Under the pieces are notes generated by a model. It saw only the letters and a list, made by a program, of their open reading frames with translations. It made no database searches and was not told where the DNA came from. 26,258 nucleotides of DNA, taken from an uncultured Azospirillum sp. (GTDB lineage: Bacteria > Pseudomonadota > Alphaproteobacteria > Azospirillales > Azospirillaceae). The DNA is taken from the NCBI RefSeq assembly GCF_946480385.1, contig NZ_CAMLJP010000091.1, positions 1 through 26,258 on the forward strand. Direction: 5' to 3'. Shown in pieces: positions 6,882-14,299 of the stretch. The position numbers were made by a program, and so were the translations under genes. Positions within the stretch are counted from its first letter, which is position 1. Every line of letters starts with the position of its first letter.

Positions 6882-7733
6882 CTACTTCAGCCAGCGGTCG
6901 AACACCGCCTGATACTCGCCAGTGGCGACCGCGCGGTGCAGCCACTGGTCGATCCACAGCTTCAGCACGACGTCGCGCGGCAGCAGGAAGGCCTTTTCCG
7001 AGAAATCGAAGGGCTTGTCCGGATGGACGGCGCACAGCTCCGGATGCAGCTTCTGCTGAAGCCGGGTCTCCACCGCATCGGTGATCATCAGGTCGGCCTT
7101 GCCGGCGACGATCTGGTCGAAGATGGTGACGTTGTCCGGATGCACCTCGATCTGGGCAGTGTGGATGTGGGCGCGGGCGAATTTCTCGTTGGTGCCGCCG
7201 GGGTTGACGATCAGGCGGACGCCGGGCTTGTCGATATCGGCAACGGTCTGGAAGCGGTCCTTGTTCTCGCAGCGGGTGATCGGCGTCTTGCCGTCGCGCA
7301 TCAGCGCATCGGAGAACAATGCCTTCTTCTGCCGCTCCAGCGTCACGGAAACACCGCCGACGGCGATGTCGTACTTGTCGGCCAGCAGGTCGGGCAGCAG
7401 GTTGCCCCACGTCGTCTTCACGAACTCCACCTTCACGCCCAGCGCCTTGCCCATGGCTTCGGCGAGGTCGATGTCCATACCCTCGAACTTCTGGGTCTGC
7501 GGATTCAGGTAGGTGAAGGGCTTGTAGTCACCGGTGGTTCCGACACGTAGCGTGCCCGCCGACAGCACGGTATCCAGGCGCGACGCTTCGGTGGCCGTGC
7601 CGGCGGCTTGTGCGGCAGGGGCCGCCTGCGCCGTGGCACCGGTGGGCGAAAGGGCGGCGACGGCACAGACCAGAACTGCGCCGACAGCGGCGGCAAGACT
7701 ACCGCCGGGGCGGCGCAGGGTACGGACAGGCAT
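6882..7733 (-). CDS. pheC: Periplasmic cyclohexadienyl dehydratase (PheC-like, solute-binding-protein fold)
   Basis: A 283-residue protein with a signal peptide (residues 1 to about 36) and a type II periplasmic binding-protein fold. Overall it looks like an amino-acid ABC binding protein, but the detailed sequence follows Pseudomonas PheC, which dehydrates arogenate to phenylalanine and prephenate to phenylpyruvate. Shared blocks are RVGTTGDYKPF, LERQKKALFS, RDGKTPIT, IVNPGGTNEKFARA, VHPDNVTIF, MITDAVETRLQ and LHPELCAVHPDKPFDFSEKA. The residues known for that enzyme are kept: W109, K149, N177 and the catalytic glutamate E222 (in DAVETR), plus cysteines C155 and C234. The ATG at 7733 has GGGAGGAT upstream. 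No permease or ATPase gene is adjacent, which also argues against a transporter. The activity is inferred, not shown. Confidence 0.8.
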   Translation of the reverse strand: MPVRTLRRPGGSLAAAVGAVLVCAVAALSPTGATAQAAPAAQAAGTATEASRLDTVLSAGTLRVGTTGDYKPFTYLNPQTQKFEGMDIDLAEAMGKALGVKVEFVKTTWGNLLPDLLADKYDIAVGGVSVTLERQKKALFSDALMRDGKTPITRCENKDRFQTVADIDKPGVRLIVNPGGTNEKFARAHIHTAQIEVHPDNVTIFDQIVAGKADLMITDAVETRLQQKLHPELCAVHPDKPFDFSEKAFLLPRDVVLKLWIDQWLHRAVATGEYQAVFDRWLK

Positions 7734-7869
7734 GAAGGATCCTCCCAATGCTTTGTTTGCGAACCGGATGGTACGGTGCAGGGAAGGATCTGGCGAGGGG
7801 GCTTGGCGAGGGAAGAAACCGAGCGGGCGGAGTGCAGATATGCAGCGTCCGTGGGGGTGCGAAATCCCC

Positions 7870-7908
7870 AAAATGGAGAAGGCCGCGAACCCGTTCCGGT
7901 TCGCGGCC
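7870..7908 (-). terminator. Intrinsic terminator of tRNA-Val
   Basis: GGCCGCGAACC (7881-7891) and GGTTCGCGGCC (7898-7908) form a perfect 11-bp stem with a 6-nt loop, 7 nt beyond the tRNA end. On the minus strand an interrupted T tract, TTCTCCATTTT, follows. Confidence 0.8.
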
Positions 7909-7915
7909 TTCAGAA

Positions 7916-7990
7916 TGGTGGGCGGTACTGGGATTGAACCAGTGACCCCTACGATGTCAACGTAGTGCTCTCCCGCTGAGCTAACCGCCC
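7916..7990 (-). tRNA. tRNA-Val (anticodon GAC)
   Basis: A 75-nt cloverleaf on the minus strand. The acceptor arms GGGCGGT and ACCGCCC pair perfectly; the anticodon stem CTACG/CGTAG encloses TTGACAT with anticodon GAC (decodes GUC and GUU); the T-loop is GTTCAAT. The 3' ACCA is encoded. It has its own promoter and terminator. Confidence 0.97.
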
Positions 7991-8044
7991 ACTGTAGCGG
8001 CCGGTGGCGGATCGTCTAGCGTCGTTCCGTCCGGCGTGGGCGGG

Positions 8045-8073
8045 TGTATACCGACCTCCTTGCCGACACGCAA
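8045..8073 (-). promoter_or_regulatory. Promoter of tRNA-Val
   Basis: On the minus strand TTGCGT (8073-8068) and TATACA (8050-8045) lie 17 bp apart, a strong sigma-70 promoter by sequence. The start site would be near 8038, about 48 nt before the tRNA, with a GC-rich discriminator. Confidence 0.8.
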
Positions 8074-8120
8074 GCCCTTTCATGGCCCCTTCCCGCTTTT
8101 TTTATCCGTCGGTGAAAGAG

Positions 8121-8166
8121 CGGTGGCCAATCCCCTGACAGAGGTCCCGTGACACGGCGGCCACCG
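8121..8166 (+). repeat. Inverted repeat in the leader of the N-formylglutamate amidohydrolase gene
   Basis: CGGTGGCC (8121-8128) and GGCCACCG (8159-8166) are perfect 8-bp complements around a 30-nt loop, ending 19 bp before the start codon. The following gene has no visible Shine-Dalgarno sequence, so a leader structure could influence its translation; that is inference. Confidence 0.35.
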
Positions 8167-8185
8167 TCCATTACATCATTCGACC

Positions 8186-9142
8186 ATGGATGCCTCCTTC
8201 GACGCGCAGCGCGACGACGGCGCCGGTCCCGATCCGGCCGCCGTCGCTTCGCCGCCAGACGCCCCGGCCTTCGAAATCCTGGCCCCACAGAGCCAGAGGC
8301 TGCCGCTCGTGCTGGCGTCGCCGCACAGCGGGAACGCCTATTCCGCCGCCTTCCTCGCCTCGTCCCGCCTGGATGCCCGCGCGCTGCGCAAGTCGGAGGA
8401 CTGCTTCGTCGACGAGATCTTCGCCTTCGCCCCCGGCTTGGGCGTGCCGCTGATCCGCGCCCTGTTCCCGCGCGCCTATCTGGACGTCAACCGCGAGGCC
8501 TACGAACTGGATCCGGAGATGTTCGCCGATCCGCTGCCGGCCTATGTCAACACCCGTTCCCCCCGGGTGGCGGCGGGGCTGGGCACCATCGCCCGCGTGG
8601 TCGCCAACGGCGAGGACATCTACAAGGGCAAGCTGCGCTTCGCCGAGGCGCTGGACCGGGTGAGCCGCTGCTACACCCCCTATCACAACGCGCTGCGCCA
8701 GCTGGTGGACGCAACCCGCGACGCCTTCGGCCACGTGCTGCTGGTCGACTGCCATTCCATGCCATCCGCCAGCGCCACCACCGATGGACGGCGGGGCAAT
8801 GGAAAAAGTGGCGGGCGCACCGCCAGCCATCCCGACATCGTGCTGGGCGACTGTTTCGGCAACGCCTGCGCTCCCGCGGTGATCAACGCGGCGGAGGCCT
8901 ACCTGTGCGGGCTGGGCTATGCCGTCAGCCGCAACAATCCCTATGCCGGCGGCTACACCACCCGCCATTACGGCCGGCCACGCCAGGGCATTCACACGCT
9001 TCAGATTGAAATCGCCCGCGACCTCTACATGGACGAGGCGACGCTGACGCGCCTGCCCTACCTGGATGTTCTGACCCGCCACATGACCGAGCTGGTCGAC
9101 ACGCTGGGCCTGCTGCCGCCGCACGGGCTGGGTCCGCGCTGA
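8186..9142 (+). CDS. N-formylglutamate amidohydrolase family protein
   Basis: A 318-residue protein of the N-formylglutamate amidohydrolase family, zinc-type hydrolases that release formate from N-formyl-L-glutamate in one route of histidine breakdown. Family motifs are LVLASPHSGNAYS (residues about 41-53), KSEDCFVDEIF, the conserved PRAYLDVNREAYELDP, LLVDCHSMP (metal-site region) and GGYTTRHYG. No hut genes are nearby, so the true substrate may be another N-formyl amino acid. The first 30 residues are low-complexity and acidic. The ATG at 8186 lacks a recognisable ribosome site; no better in-frame start is apparent. It is a single-gene unit on the plus strand, facing the small RNA at 9290-9390. 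Confidence 0.88.
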   Translation: MDASFDAQRDDGAGPDPAAVASPPDAPAFEILAPQSQRLPLVLASPHSGNAYSAAFLASSRLDARALRKSEDCFVDEIFAFAPGLGVPLIRALFPRAYLDVNREAYELDPEMFADPLPAYVNTRSPRVAAGLGTIARVVANGEDIYKGKLRFAEALDRVSRCYTPYHNALRQLVDATRDAFGHVLLVDCHSMPSASATTDGRRGNGKSGGRTASHPDIVLGDCFGNACAPAVINAAEAYLCGLGYAVSRNNPYAGGYTTRHYGRPRQGIHTLQIEIARDLYMDEATLTRLPYLDVLTRHMTELVDTLGLLPPHGLGPR

Positions 9143-9211
9143 TCCGCGGATAAGGCGCCAGCAGGGGACCATTGCCCCGTCTCTGCCACAGTTTCGCCCT
9201 ATCACGTCAGG

Positions 9212-9229
9212 GCCAAGCTTCGGCTTGGC
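9212..9229. repeat. UUCG-capped hairpin downstream of the amidohydrolase gene
   Basis: GCCAAGC-TTCG-GCTTGGC is a perfect 7-bp stem with a tetraloop, 70 bp after the stop codon. No T-tract follows on either strand, so it may be a processing or stability hairpin rather than an intrinsic terminator. Confidence 0.45.
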
Positions 9230-9289
9230 GCCGCTGCGGCTTCTTCCGGGCCGGCGCGCTGTCGCGTCGGATCCGGGTGCCTTTCGCAC

Positions 9290-9319
9290 AAAAAAAAGGC
9301 CGCGGGCGGACCCGCGGCC
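9290..9319 (-). terminator. Intrinsic terminator of the second small RNA
   Basis: GGCCGCGGG (minus 9319-9311) pairs perfectly with CCCGCGGCC (9306-9298) around TCCG, then eight Ts (9297-9290). It is among the clearest terminators in the window, and directional on the minus strand. Confidence 0.92.
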
Positions 9320-9390
9320 TCAGTCTAGGGAGGAAACGCCCAAGAAGTGCGTTACGCCAACGTCCACGCCGAGGCGCGACCGTTGCCGCA
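9290..9390 (-). ncRNA. Candidate small RNA with an anti-Shine-Dalgarno motif (second copy of the type)
   Basis: Read on the minus strand from about 9390, nested stems GTGCG/CGCAC and CAACG/CGTTG build a 5' structured domain. A single-stranded segment GGGCGTTTCCTCCCTAGACT follows, holding an anti-SD CCUCCC (plus 9328-9333), and then a strong terminator. A good promoter lies immediately upstream. The GUUUCCUCC block and the GGCCGC-type terminator match the candidate RNA at 5821-5908, so the two are probably related regulators. The design recalls the CcsR and alpha-r14 RNAs of other alphaproteobacteria. No protein gene follows on this strand nearby, so it is not simply a leader. Length is about 100 nt. 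Confidence 0.72.
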
Positions 9391-9396
9391 CTGCAC

Positions 9397-9425
9397 AATA
9401 TGAACTCGCCGCCGCCCGGCTTCAA
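9397..9425 (-). promoter_or_regulatory. Promoter of the second small RNA
   Basis: On the minus strand TTGAAG (9425-9420) and CATATT (9402-9397) are separated by exactly 17 bp, four of six matches in each hexamer. It puts the RNA start near 9390. Confidence 0.6.
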
Positions 9426-9607
9426 GCACAAAAAAGAATTTCTTATTCATTACATTATGTTAACCGCAGCTGGAGGTATCGCGAACCGGATAGCGCCTAG
9501 GCATGTTATGTTGCGTTGCACCATAACCCTTCGTGGAGTGATCTGACCCATAGGACAGGAAGCGCCGGACCTTCGGACCAGCGTCTTGAGCTTGACAGCC
9601 GGCGCTC

Positions 9608-9632
9608 GGAACCAAGCCCGCCCATGGTCGTT
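9608..9632 (+). promoter_or_regulatory. EcfG-type (general stress response) promoter of otsA
   Basis: GGAAC (9608-9612) and CGTT (9629-9632) are exactly 16 bp apart, the full consensus for the alphaproteobacterial ECF15 sigma factor EcfG/RpoE2. The start site would be about 9640, giving an 85-nt leader before the GTG of otsA. Trehalose synthesis genes are known members of the general stress regulon in several alphaproteobacteria, which fits. Confidence 0.75.
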
Positions 9633-9724
9633 TCGTAGTGGTCCCGCATAGGGTGTCCGCAAGGACAGCCGGCCTTCGCGGACTGCGGAACGCCCTGCCG
9701 GCGGCCAATAAGGAGAAGAACATC

Positions 9725-11134
9725 GTGAGCAGGCTCGTCGTCGTATCCAACCGGGTGGCCCTGATGGAAGAGGGCAAGCAGGCGGCCGGCGGTCTCGCCG
9801 TCGCCATCCTGGCGGCCTTGAAGAAGACCGGCGGCATCTGGTTCGGGTGGAGCGGAAAGGTCGTCGATGGCGAGTCCCAGGCGGAGCCGACACGGACGGA
9901 AGCCGGCAAGCTGACCTATGCCACGCTGGATCTGGGCCGCCGCGACCACGAGGAATATTACAACGGCTTCGCCAACCAGACCTTATGGCCGCTGTTCCAT
10001 TACCGACTGGGCCTGATCTCGGTGAACCGGCGCACGCGCGAAGGATACGAACGGGTCAACGCTTATTTCGCCGACAAGCTGGAGCCGCTGCTGCGCCCGG
10101 ACGACATGATCTGGGTTCACGACTATCACCTGATCCCCTTCGGCGACGAACTGCGCCGGCGCGGCTGTTCGCAACGCATGGGCTTCTTCCTGCATACGCC
10201 CTTCCCGCCGCCGGAACTGCTGACCGCCCTGCCCAACCACCGCGACCTGATCCGCGAGCTGTGCGCCTACGATCTTGTCGGCTTCCACACCGCCACCGAC
10301 CTGCGCGGTTTCTGCGACTATATCCGCACCGAGACCGACGGCACGGTGGAACAGCGCGGCGCCTACGGGACGGCGATGATCCGCGCCTTCGGCCGCACCC
10401 TGCTGGCGAAGGTCTTTCCCATCAGCATCGACACCGAAGCGCTGGAAAGCCTGGCCCGCACCGCCGGCCGCTCGCGGCAGGCCGAACGGCTGCGCGAAAG
10501 CCTGGTCGGCCGCCGCCTGATCATCGGCGTCGACCGGCTCGACTATTCCAAGGGCCTGCCCCAGCGATTCGCCGCCTTCGAACAGCTTCTGGAAAGCTAC
10601 CCGGAGCATTGCAACCGCGTCTCCTTCCTGCAGGTCGCCCCGCCCTCGCGCGAGGATGTGCCGGAATACATCGCCATCCGTCGCGAGCTGTCGGAGATGG
10701 CCGGCCGCATCAATGGCCGCTTCGCCGAGTTCGACTGGCAGCCGATCCGCTACCTGAACCGCAGCTTTGGCCAGCGCGTGCTGGCGGGCTTCTACCGGCT
10801 GGCCAATGTCGGGCTGGTGACGCCGCTGCGCGACGGCATGAACCTCGTCGCCAAGGAATATGTCGCCTGCCAGGACGCCGACAATCCGGGCGTGCTGGTG
10901 CTGTCCCAGTTCGCCGGCGCCGCCCACGAAATGGGCGAGGCGCTGATCGTCAACCCCTTCGACATCGAAGGCGTCGGCGACGCGCTGCAGCGGGCGCTGA
11001 CCATGCCGCTGGGCGAGCGCAAGGAACGCTACGCGGCCCTGATGCAGACCTTGCGGCGGCACGACATCAGCTGGTGGCGTGAAAGCTATGTAGACGCACT
11101 GACCCGGGCACCGTATGACTTTCCGGTCACCTGA
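9725..11134 (+). CDS. otsA: Alpha,alpha-trehalose-phosphate synthase (UDP-forming)
   Basis: A 469-residue GT20 glycosyltransferase that joins UDP-glucose and glucose-6-phosphate into trehalose-6-phosphate, for osmotic and desiccation protection. Active-site segments known from E. coli OtsA are all present: SNR (8-10), the AGGL loop (21-24), WVHDYHL with D133, FFLHTPFP with H157, [14 protein letters not shown] with R271 and K276, and [13 protein letters not shown] with D370. The start is the GTG at 9725, preceded by AAGGAG. Starting there gives [12 protein letters not shown] and the family's normal length; further upstream in-frame codons add low-quality sequence. No otsB phosphatase gene is next to it. 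The gene has an EcfG-type promoter and is followed by glucokinase. Confidence 0.96.
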   Translation: MSRLVVVSNRVALMEEGKQAAGGLAVAILAALKKTGGIWFGWSGKVVDGESQAEPTRTEAGKLTYATLDLGRRDHEEYYNGFANQTLWPLFHYRLGLISVNRRTREGYERVNAYFADKLEPLLRPDDMIWVHDYHLIPFGDELRRRGCSQRMGFFLHTPFPPPELLTALPNHRDLIRELCAYDLVGFHTATDLRGFCDYIRTETDGTVEQRGAYGTAMIRAFGRTLLAKVFPISIDTEALESLARTAGRSRQAERLRESLVGRRLIIGVDRLDYSKGLPQRFAAFEQLLESYPEHCNRVSFLQVAPPSREDVPEYIAIRRELSEMAGRINGRFAEFDWQPIRYLNRSFGQRVLAGFYRLANVGLVTPLRDGMNLVAKEYVACQDADNPGVLVLSQFAGAAHEMGEALIVNPFDIEGVGDALQRALTMPLGERKERYAALMQTLRRHDISWWRESYVDALTRAPYDFPVT

Positions 11135-11180
11135 GCATCCGCTCGGTCCATCAAACGAGCATCCGCTCGGCCCACCAACA
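11133..11180 (+). repeat. 24-bp imperfect tandem duplication across the otsA stop codon
   Basis: Two adjacent 24-bp units (11133-11156 and 11157-11180) match at 21 of 24 positions and share GAGCATCCGCTCGG. The first overlaps the last two bases of the otsA stop codon, and the pair fills most of the otsA-glk spacer. It probably arose by slippage. Confidence 0.85.
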
Positions 11181-11196
11181 GCGCAGACCCGGATCC

Positions 11197-12192
11197 ATGG
11201 CCGCCGACCTCTCCCCCGCCCCCAGTCTCGCCCCCATTCTGGTCGCCGACATCGGCGGCACCAATGCCCGCTTCGGCCTGATCGATGGCAGGATCGTGCG
11301 CGACACCCGCGTGCTGCGCTGCGCCGATTACGCCTCGATCGAGGATGCGGCCGGCGCCTATCTGTCGGCGGTCGGTCTGGCGGCGGTCGGCACCCCCGGC
11401 CGCCCGCGGCGCGGCGCCTTCGCGGTGGCCGGGCCGGTCACCGGCGACCACATCGCCATGACCAATCTGGTCTGGCAGTTCTCCGTCAACCGGGTGCGCG
11501 ACGCCCTGGGGCTGGACGGGCTGGTCGTCATCAACGACTTCACCGCCGTTGCCCTGTCGGTGCCGCGTCTGGCGGACGAGGACCGGCGCCAGATCGGCGA
11601 CGGCGCACCGCAGCCGGGGGCCGTCGTCGGGGTGCTGGGGCCGGGCAGCGGGCTGGGAGTGTCCGGTCTGGTGCCGGGCGCCAACAACCGCTGGACCGCG
11701 CTGTCGGGCGAGGGCGGCCATGTCAGCATGGCGCCGATCAGCGACCGCGAGAGCGCGGTGCTGGGCCAGCTGCGCAAGAGCTTCGACCATGTCTCGGCCG
11801 AGCGGGTGCTGTCCGGGCCGGGCCTCGTCAACCTCTATGGCGCGCTGTCGATCCTGGACGGGCGGGAACCGGCCGCCCTTACCCCCGCCCAGGTCGCCGA
11901 CAACGCCCTGACCGGCAGCGAGCCCCATTGCGTGGAAGCGGTGGAGATGTTCTGCGCCATGCTGGGCACCGTCGCCGGCAACCTCGCCCTGACGCTGGGG
12001 GCGCGCGGCGGCGTTTATATCGCCGGCGGCATCGTGCCGAAGCTGGGCACGCTGTTCACCCACTCCCGCTTCCGCAAGCGCTTCACGGAAAAGGGCCGCA
12101 TGCGCGACTTCCTGGCCCCGATCCCCACCTACGTCATCACCCACGACCTGCCGGCCTTCCTGGGCCTCGCCGAGGCCGCCGGGGCAGAGTAA
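11197..12192 (+). CDS. glk: Glucokinase
   Basis: A 331-residue ROK-related bacterial glucokinase that phosphorylates glucose with ATP to glucose-6-phosphate, which is also the acceptor for the OtsA reaction upstream. The ATP-binding phosphate motif VADIGGTNARFG is at residues 16-27, the catalytic aspartate is D114 in VINDFTAVAL, and LGPGSGLGVSGL and SGEGGHVSMAP (E172, H175) complete the sugar site. IAGGIVPK near the C-terminus is the adenosine motif. The ATG at 11197 has no clear SD sequence, the spacer to otsA is 62 bp, and no terminator lies between, so both may share a transcript. Start choice is moderately certain: the motif-bearing domain begins 15 residues in. Confidence 0.94.
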   Translation: MAADLSPAPSLAPILVADIGGTNARFGLIDGRIVRDTRVLRCADYASIEDAAGAYLSAVGLAAVGTPGRPRRGAFAVAGPVTGDHIAMTNLVWQFSVNRVRDALGLDGLVVINDFTAVALSVPRLADEDRRQIGDGAPQPGAVVGVLGPGSGLGVSGLVPGANNRWTALSGEGGHVSMAPISDRESAVLGQLRKSFDHVSAERVLSGPGLVNLYGALSILDGREPAALTPAQVADNALTGSEPHCVEAVEMFCAMLGTVAGNLALTLGARGGVYIAGGIVPKLGTLFTHSRFRKRFTEKGRMRDFLAPIPTYVITHDLPAFLGLAEAAGAE

Positions 12193-12326
12193 GAATGATC
12201 GGCCGGGGGGGCGGCGGATCGCACCCCCCATTGGTGGCGCCCCCTATCGACCCACTTGACGCTTGAACCGGCAAGGCGCTCCCCACATGGTTGTTCCCAT
12301 CCCTTTCGGATTCGCAACGGAACACC

Positions 12327-12710
12327 ATGCCCGCCGACCTTCGTGTCCGCTTCCTGCACCCGTCGGGCGCCATCGGCCCCGGCAAGATCGCCCTGCTGGA
12401 GGCCATCGACCGCACCGGCTCGATCTCCGCCGCCGCGCGCTCGCTGGACATGACCTTCCGCCGCGCCTGGTTCCTGGTGGAGACGATGAACACCGCCTTC
12501 CGCGAGCCGGTGATCCGCACCAGCGTCGGCGGCCGTGAAGGCGGCGGCGCCGGCCTGACCCCGCTGGGCCAGGAGGTGGTCACCCGTTACCGCCAGACCC
12601 AGGAAGAGGCGCGCAAGGCCGCCGAGCCGCACCTGCGCTGGCTGGACGAGGTGCTGAAGGAGGAAGCTCCTGAAGAAAAGCCCGGCACAGGTCCGGCCGG
12701 AACGGGCTAA
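12327..12710 (+). CDS. Single-domain ModE-like winged-helix regulator
   Basis: A 127-residue protein matching the N-terminal DNA-binding domain of ModE, the molybdate-responsive regulator. The winged helix-turn-helix spans about residues 17-90, with IALLEAIDRTGSISAAARSL, then MTFRRAWFLVETMN (recognition helix region), and the wing RTSVGGREGGGAGLTPLG. After a short helix the protein ends in a Pro/Glu/Gly tail; the C-terminal Mop/TOBE molybdate-binding domains of E. coli ModE are absent. Such short forms are common in alphaproteobacteria and may sense differently or act with partners. The ATG at 12327 was preferred over an upstream TTG because it gives the usual family N-terminus. The molybdoenzyme NapA is in this window, but direct control is only a suggestion. 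Confidence 0.82.
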   Translation: MPADLRVRFLHPSGAIGPGKIALLEAIDRTGSISAAARSLDMTFRRAWFLVETMNTAFREPVIRTSVGGREGGGAGLTPLGQEVVTRYRQTQEEARKAAEPHLRWLDEVLKEEAPEEKPGTGPAGTG

Positions 12711-12830
12711 CGCCTCCGGAGGGCTTCACCCTGTCCGGGGGCGGTCGAATTGGGCACTGGCGCACCGGGACCGTCGCGCCTAAAAGATGCCTCGTGCACC
12801 GCAACGGCAGCGACGAAGGACGGCCCATTC

Positions 12831-13409
12831 ATGCTGAAGCGTCTTTACGACTGGACGATGGCCAAGGCCGCGTCGAAGGATTCGACGGCCTGGCTGGCCG
12901 GGGTCTCCTTCGCCGAAAGCTCCTTCTTTCCGCTGCCGCCGGACCTGCTGCTGGTGCCGATGGTCATCGCCAACCGCAAGGCGGCGTGGAAGCTGGCGAC
13001 GATCTGCACGCTGGCCTCGGTCGTCGGCGGCATCGCCGGCTACATGATCGGCTATTTCCTGTACGAGACGATCGGCCGCTGGGTGATCGAGTTCTATCAC
13101 CTGACCGACAAGTTCGAGCAGCTGCGCCACACCTTCGTCGAGTACGGGGCGGAAATCCTCATCATCAAGGGCATGACGCCCATCCCCTACAAGCTGCTGA
13201 CCATCACGGCAGGCGTGGCGCATCTGCCGCTGTGGGTGTTCATCGGCGCGTCGATCATCTCGCGGTCGATCCGCTTCTATCTGGTGGCGGCGCTGCTGTA
13301 TTTCTTCGGCCCGCCGATCCGCGCCTTCATCGAAAAGCGGCTGACCCTGGTCACCAGCGTGTTCGCGGTGGCGCTGATCGGCGGCTTCCTGGTGGTGAAG
13401 CTGCTGTAA
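12831..13409 (+). CDS. YqaA-type DedA/VTT-domain inner-membrane protein
   Basis: A 192-residue inner-membrane protein of the YqaA branch of the DedA (SNARE-associated/VTT) superfamily. Hydrophobic segments cover about residues 20-45, 50-75, 105-130, 135-155 and 170-190. The family core is FAESSFFPLPPDLLLVPMV, then GGIAGYMIGYFL, and the conserved KGMTPIPYKLLTITAGVA with a proline and basic residue in a re-entrant loop. DedA relatives move or scramble lipids and affect envelope integrity; the role of YqaA itself is not known. The ATG at 12831 has AAGGA about 10 nt upstream; a longer frame to 12750 has no such site. The next gene starts 33 bp downstream, so they may be cotranscribed. Confidence 0.9.
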   Translation: MLKRLYDWTMAKAASKDSTAWLAGVSFAESSFFPLPPDLLLVPMVIANRKAAWKLATICTLASVVGGIAGYMIGYFLYETIGRWVIEFYHLTDKFEQLRHTFVEYGAEILIIKGMTPIPYKLLTITAGVAHLPLWVFIGASIISRSIRFYLVAALLYFFGPPIRAFIEKRLTLVTSVFAVALIGGFLVVKLL

Positions 13410-13442
13410 GCCACCACTTCTTTCCAGACAGACAGGACCTCC

Positions 13443-14294
13443 ATGCCTCCGCGCGGGCGCCCGCCCCATCCCAGCCGCACCCGTACCCGGACCGCCGCCC
13501 CCGTCCCTCCGTCAGCCCCGGACCCCACCGAATCGCGCAAGCTGTTCCGCGTCGCCGGGCTGGCCGCCGTCTCCGCCCTCTTCGCCCATGAACCGGAACG
13601 GGTCGAGCGCCTGTTCTTCGACGAGCGGCTGAAACCGGCGGTGGGCGCCTTCTGCAAGGCGATGGCGGCGGCCCGCAAGCCCTACCGCATGGTGGAGGGC
13701 GACGAGCTGGCAAAGGTCGCCGGCACGGTCCTGCATGGCGGGGTGGTGGCGCTGATGGCGCCGCGGACGCTGCCGCTGTTCGATACGGAGGCCGTGCGAC
13801 GGGCGTCCGAACCGCTGCTGATCCTTGACGGCGTCGGCAACCCGCACAATCTCGGCGCCATCCTGCGCACCGCCGCCTTTTTCGGCCTGCCCCGCGTCCT
13901 GATCTCCGACCATCCCGGCCAAGCTCTGCCGTCGGAAGCCGCCTATCGTGTGGCGGAGGGCGGATTCGAGTGGGTGACGCTGGAGCGCGCCCCCGCCCTG
14001 CCGGCCGTGCTGAAGCGGCTGCGCGCCAGCCACCGGGTGTTCGGAACGGCGCTGGACCAGACCCGGCCGACGGTCGATGCCGGCGCGCTGACCGGCTGGC
14101 GCGGCAAACCCAATTTCAAGCAGCTGAACGCCAAGCCCCCCGCGGTCGTGCTGGGCAACGAGGAGGACGGCATCCCGCCGGCCACGCTGGCGGCCTGCGA
14201 GGCGGTGCTGACCATTCCCGGCAGCGGGCGCGTCCAGTCGCTGAACGTCGCCGCCACCGCCGCCATCCTCATCCACGCGCTGGCCGCCGGCTAA
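13443..14294 (+). CDS. TrmH-family (SPOUT) RNA 2'-O-methyltransferase
   Basis: A 283-residue protein. Residues 1-30 are a basic, proline-rich tail; about 31-108 form the small substrate-binding domain of SpoU enzymes; about 124-283 form the knotted SPOUT methyltransferase. The three family motifs are visible: motif 1 NPHNLGAILRTAAFFG (N133, R142), motif 2 VVLGNEEDGIP (236-245), and motif 3 IPGSGRVQSLNVA (258-270), which binds S-adenosylmethionine. It should 2'-O-methylate a ribose in tRNA or rRNA; the layout is like E. coli YfiF, whose target is uncertain. The ATG has AGGA upstream. It ends 5 bp from the convergent gene at 14300. Confidence 0.9.
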   Translation: MPPRGRPPHPSRTRTRTAAPVPPSAPDPTESRKLFRVAGLAAVSALFAHEPERVERLFFDERLKPAVGAFCKAMAAARKPYRMVEGDELAKVAGTVLHGGVVALMAPRTLPLFDTEAVRRASEPLLILDGVGNPHNLGAILRTAAFFGLPRVLISDHPGQALPSEAAYRVAEGGFEWVTLERAPALPAVLKRLRASHRVFGTALDQTRPTVDAGALTGWRGKPNFKQLNAKPPAVVLGNEEDGIPPATLAACEAVLTIPGSGRVQSLNVAATAAILIHALAAG

Positions 14295-14299
14295 GCCGG

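Noticed and set aside
12193..12326. Terminator or promoter between glk and the ModE-like gene
   Set aside because: A G-run (12205-12211) and C-run (12222-12228) can pair, but no T-tract follows, and TTGACG (12256-12261) has no -10 partner.
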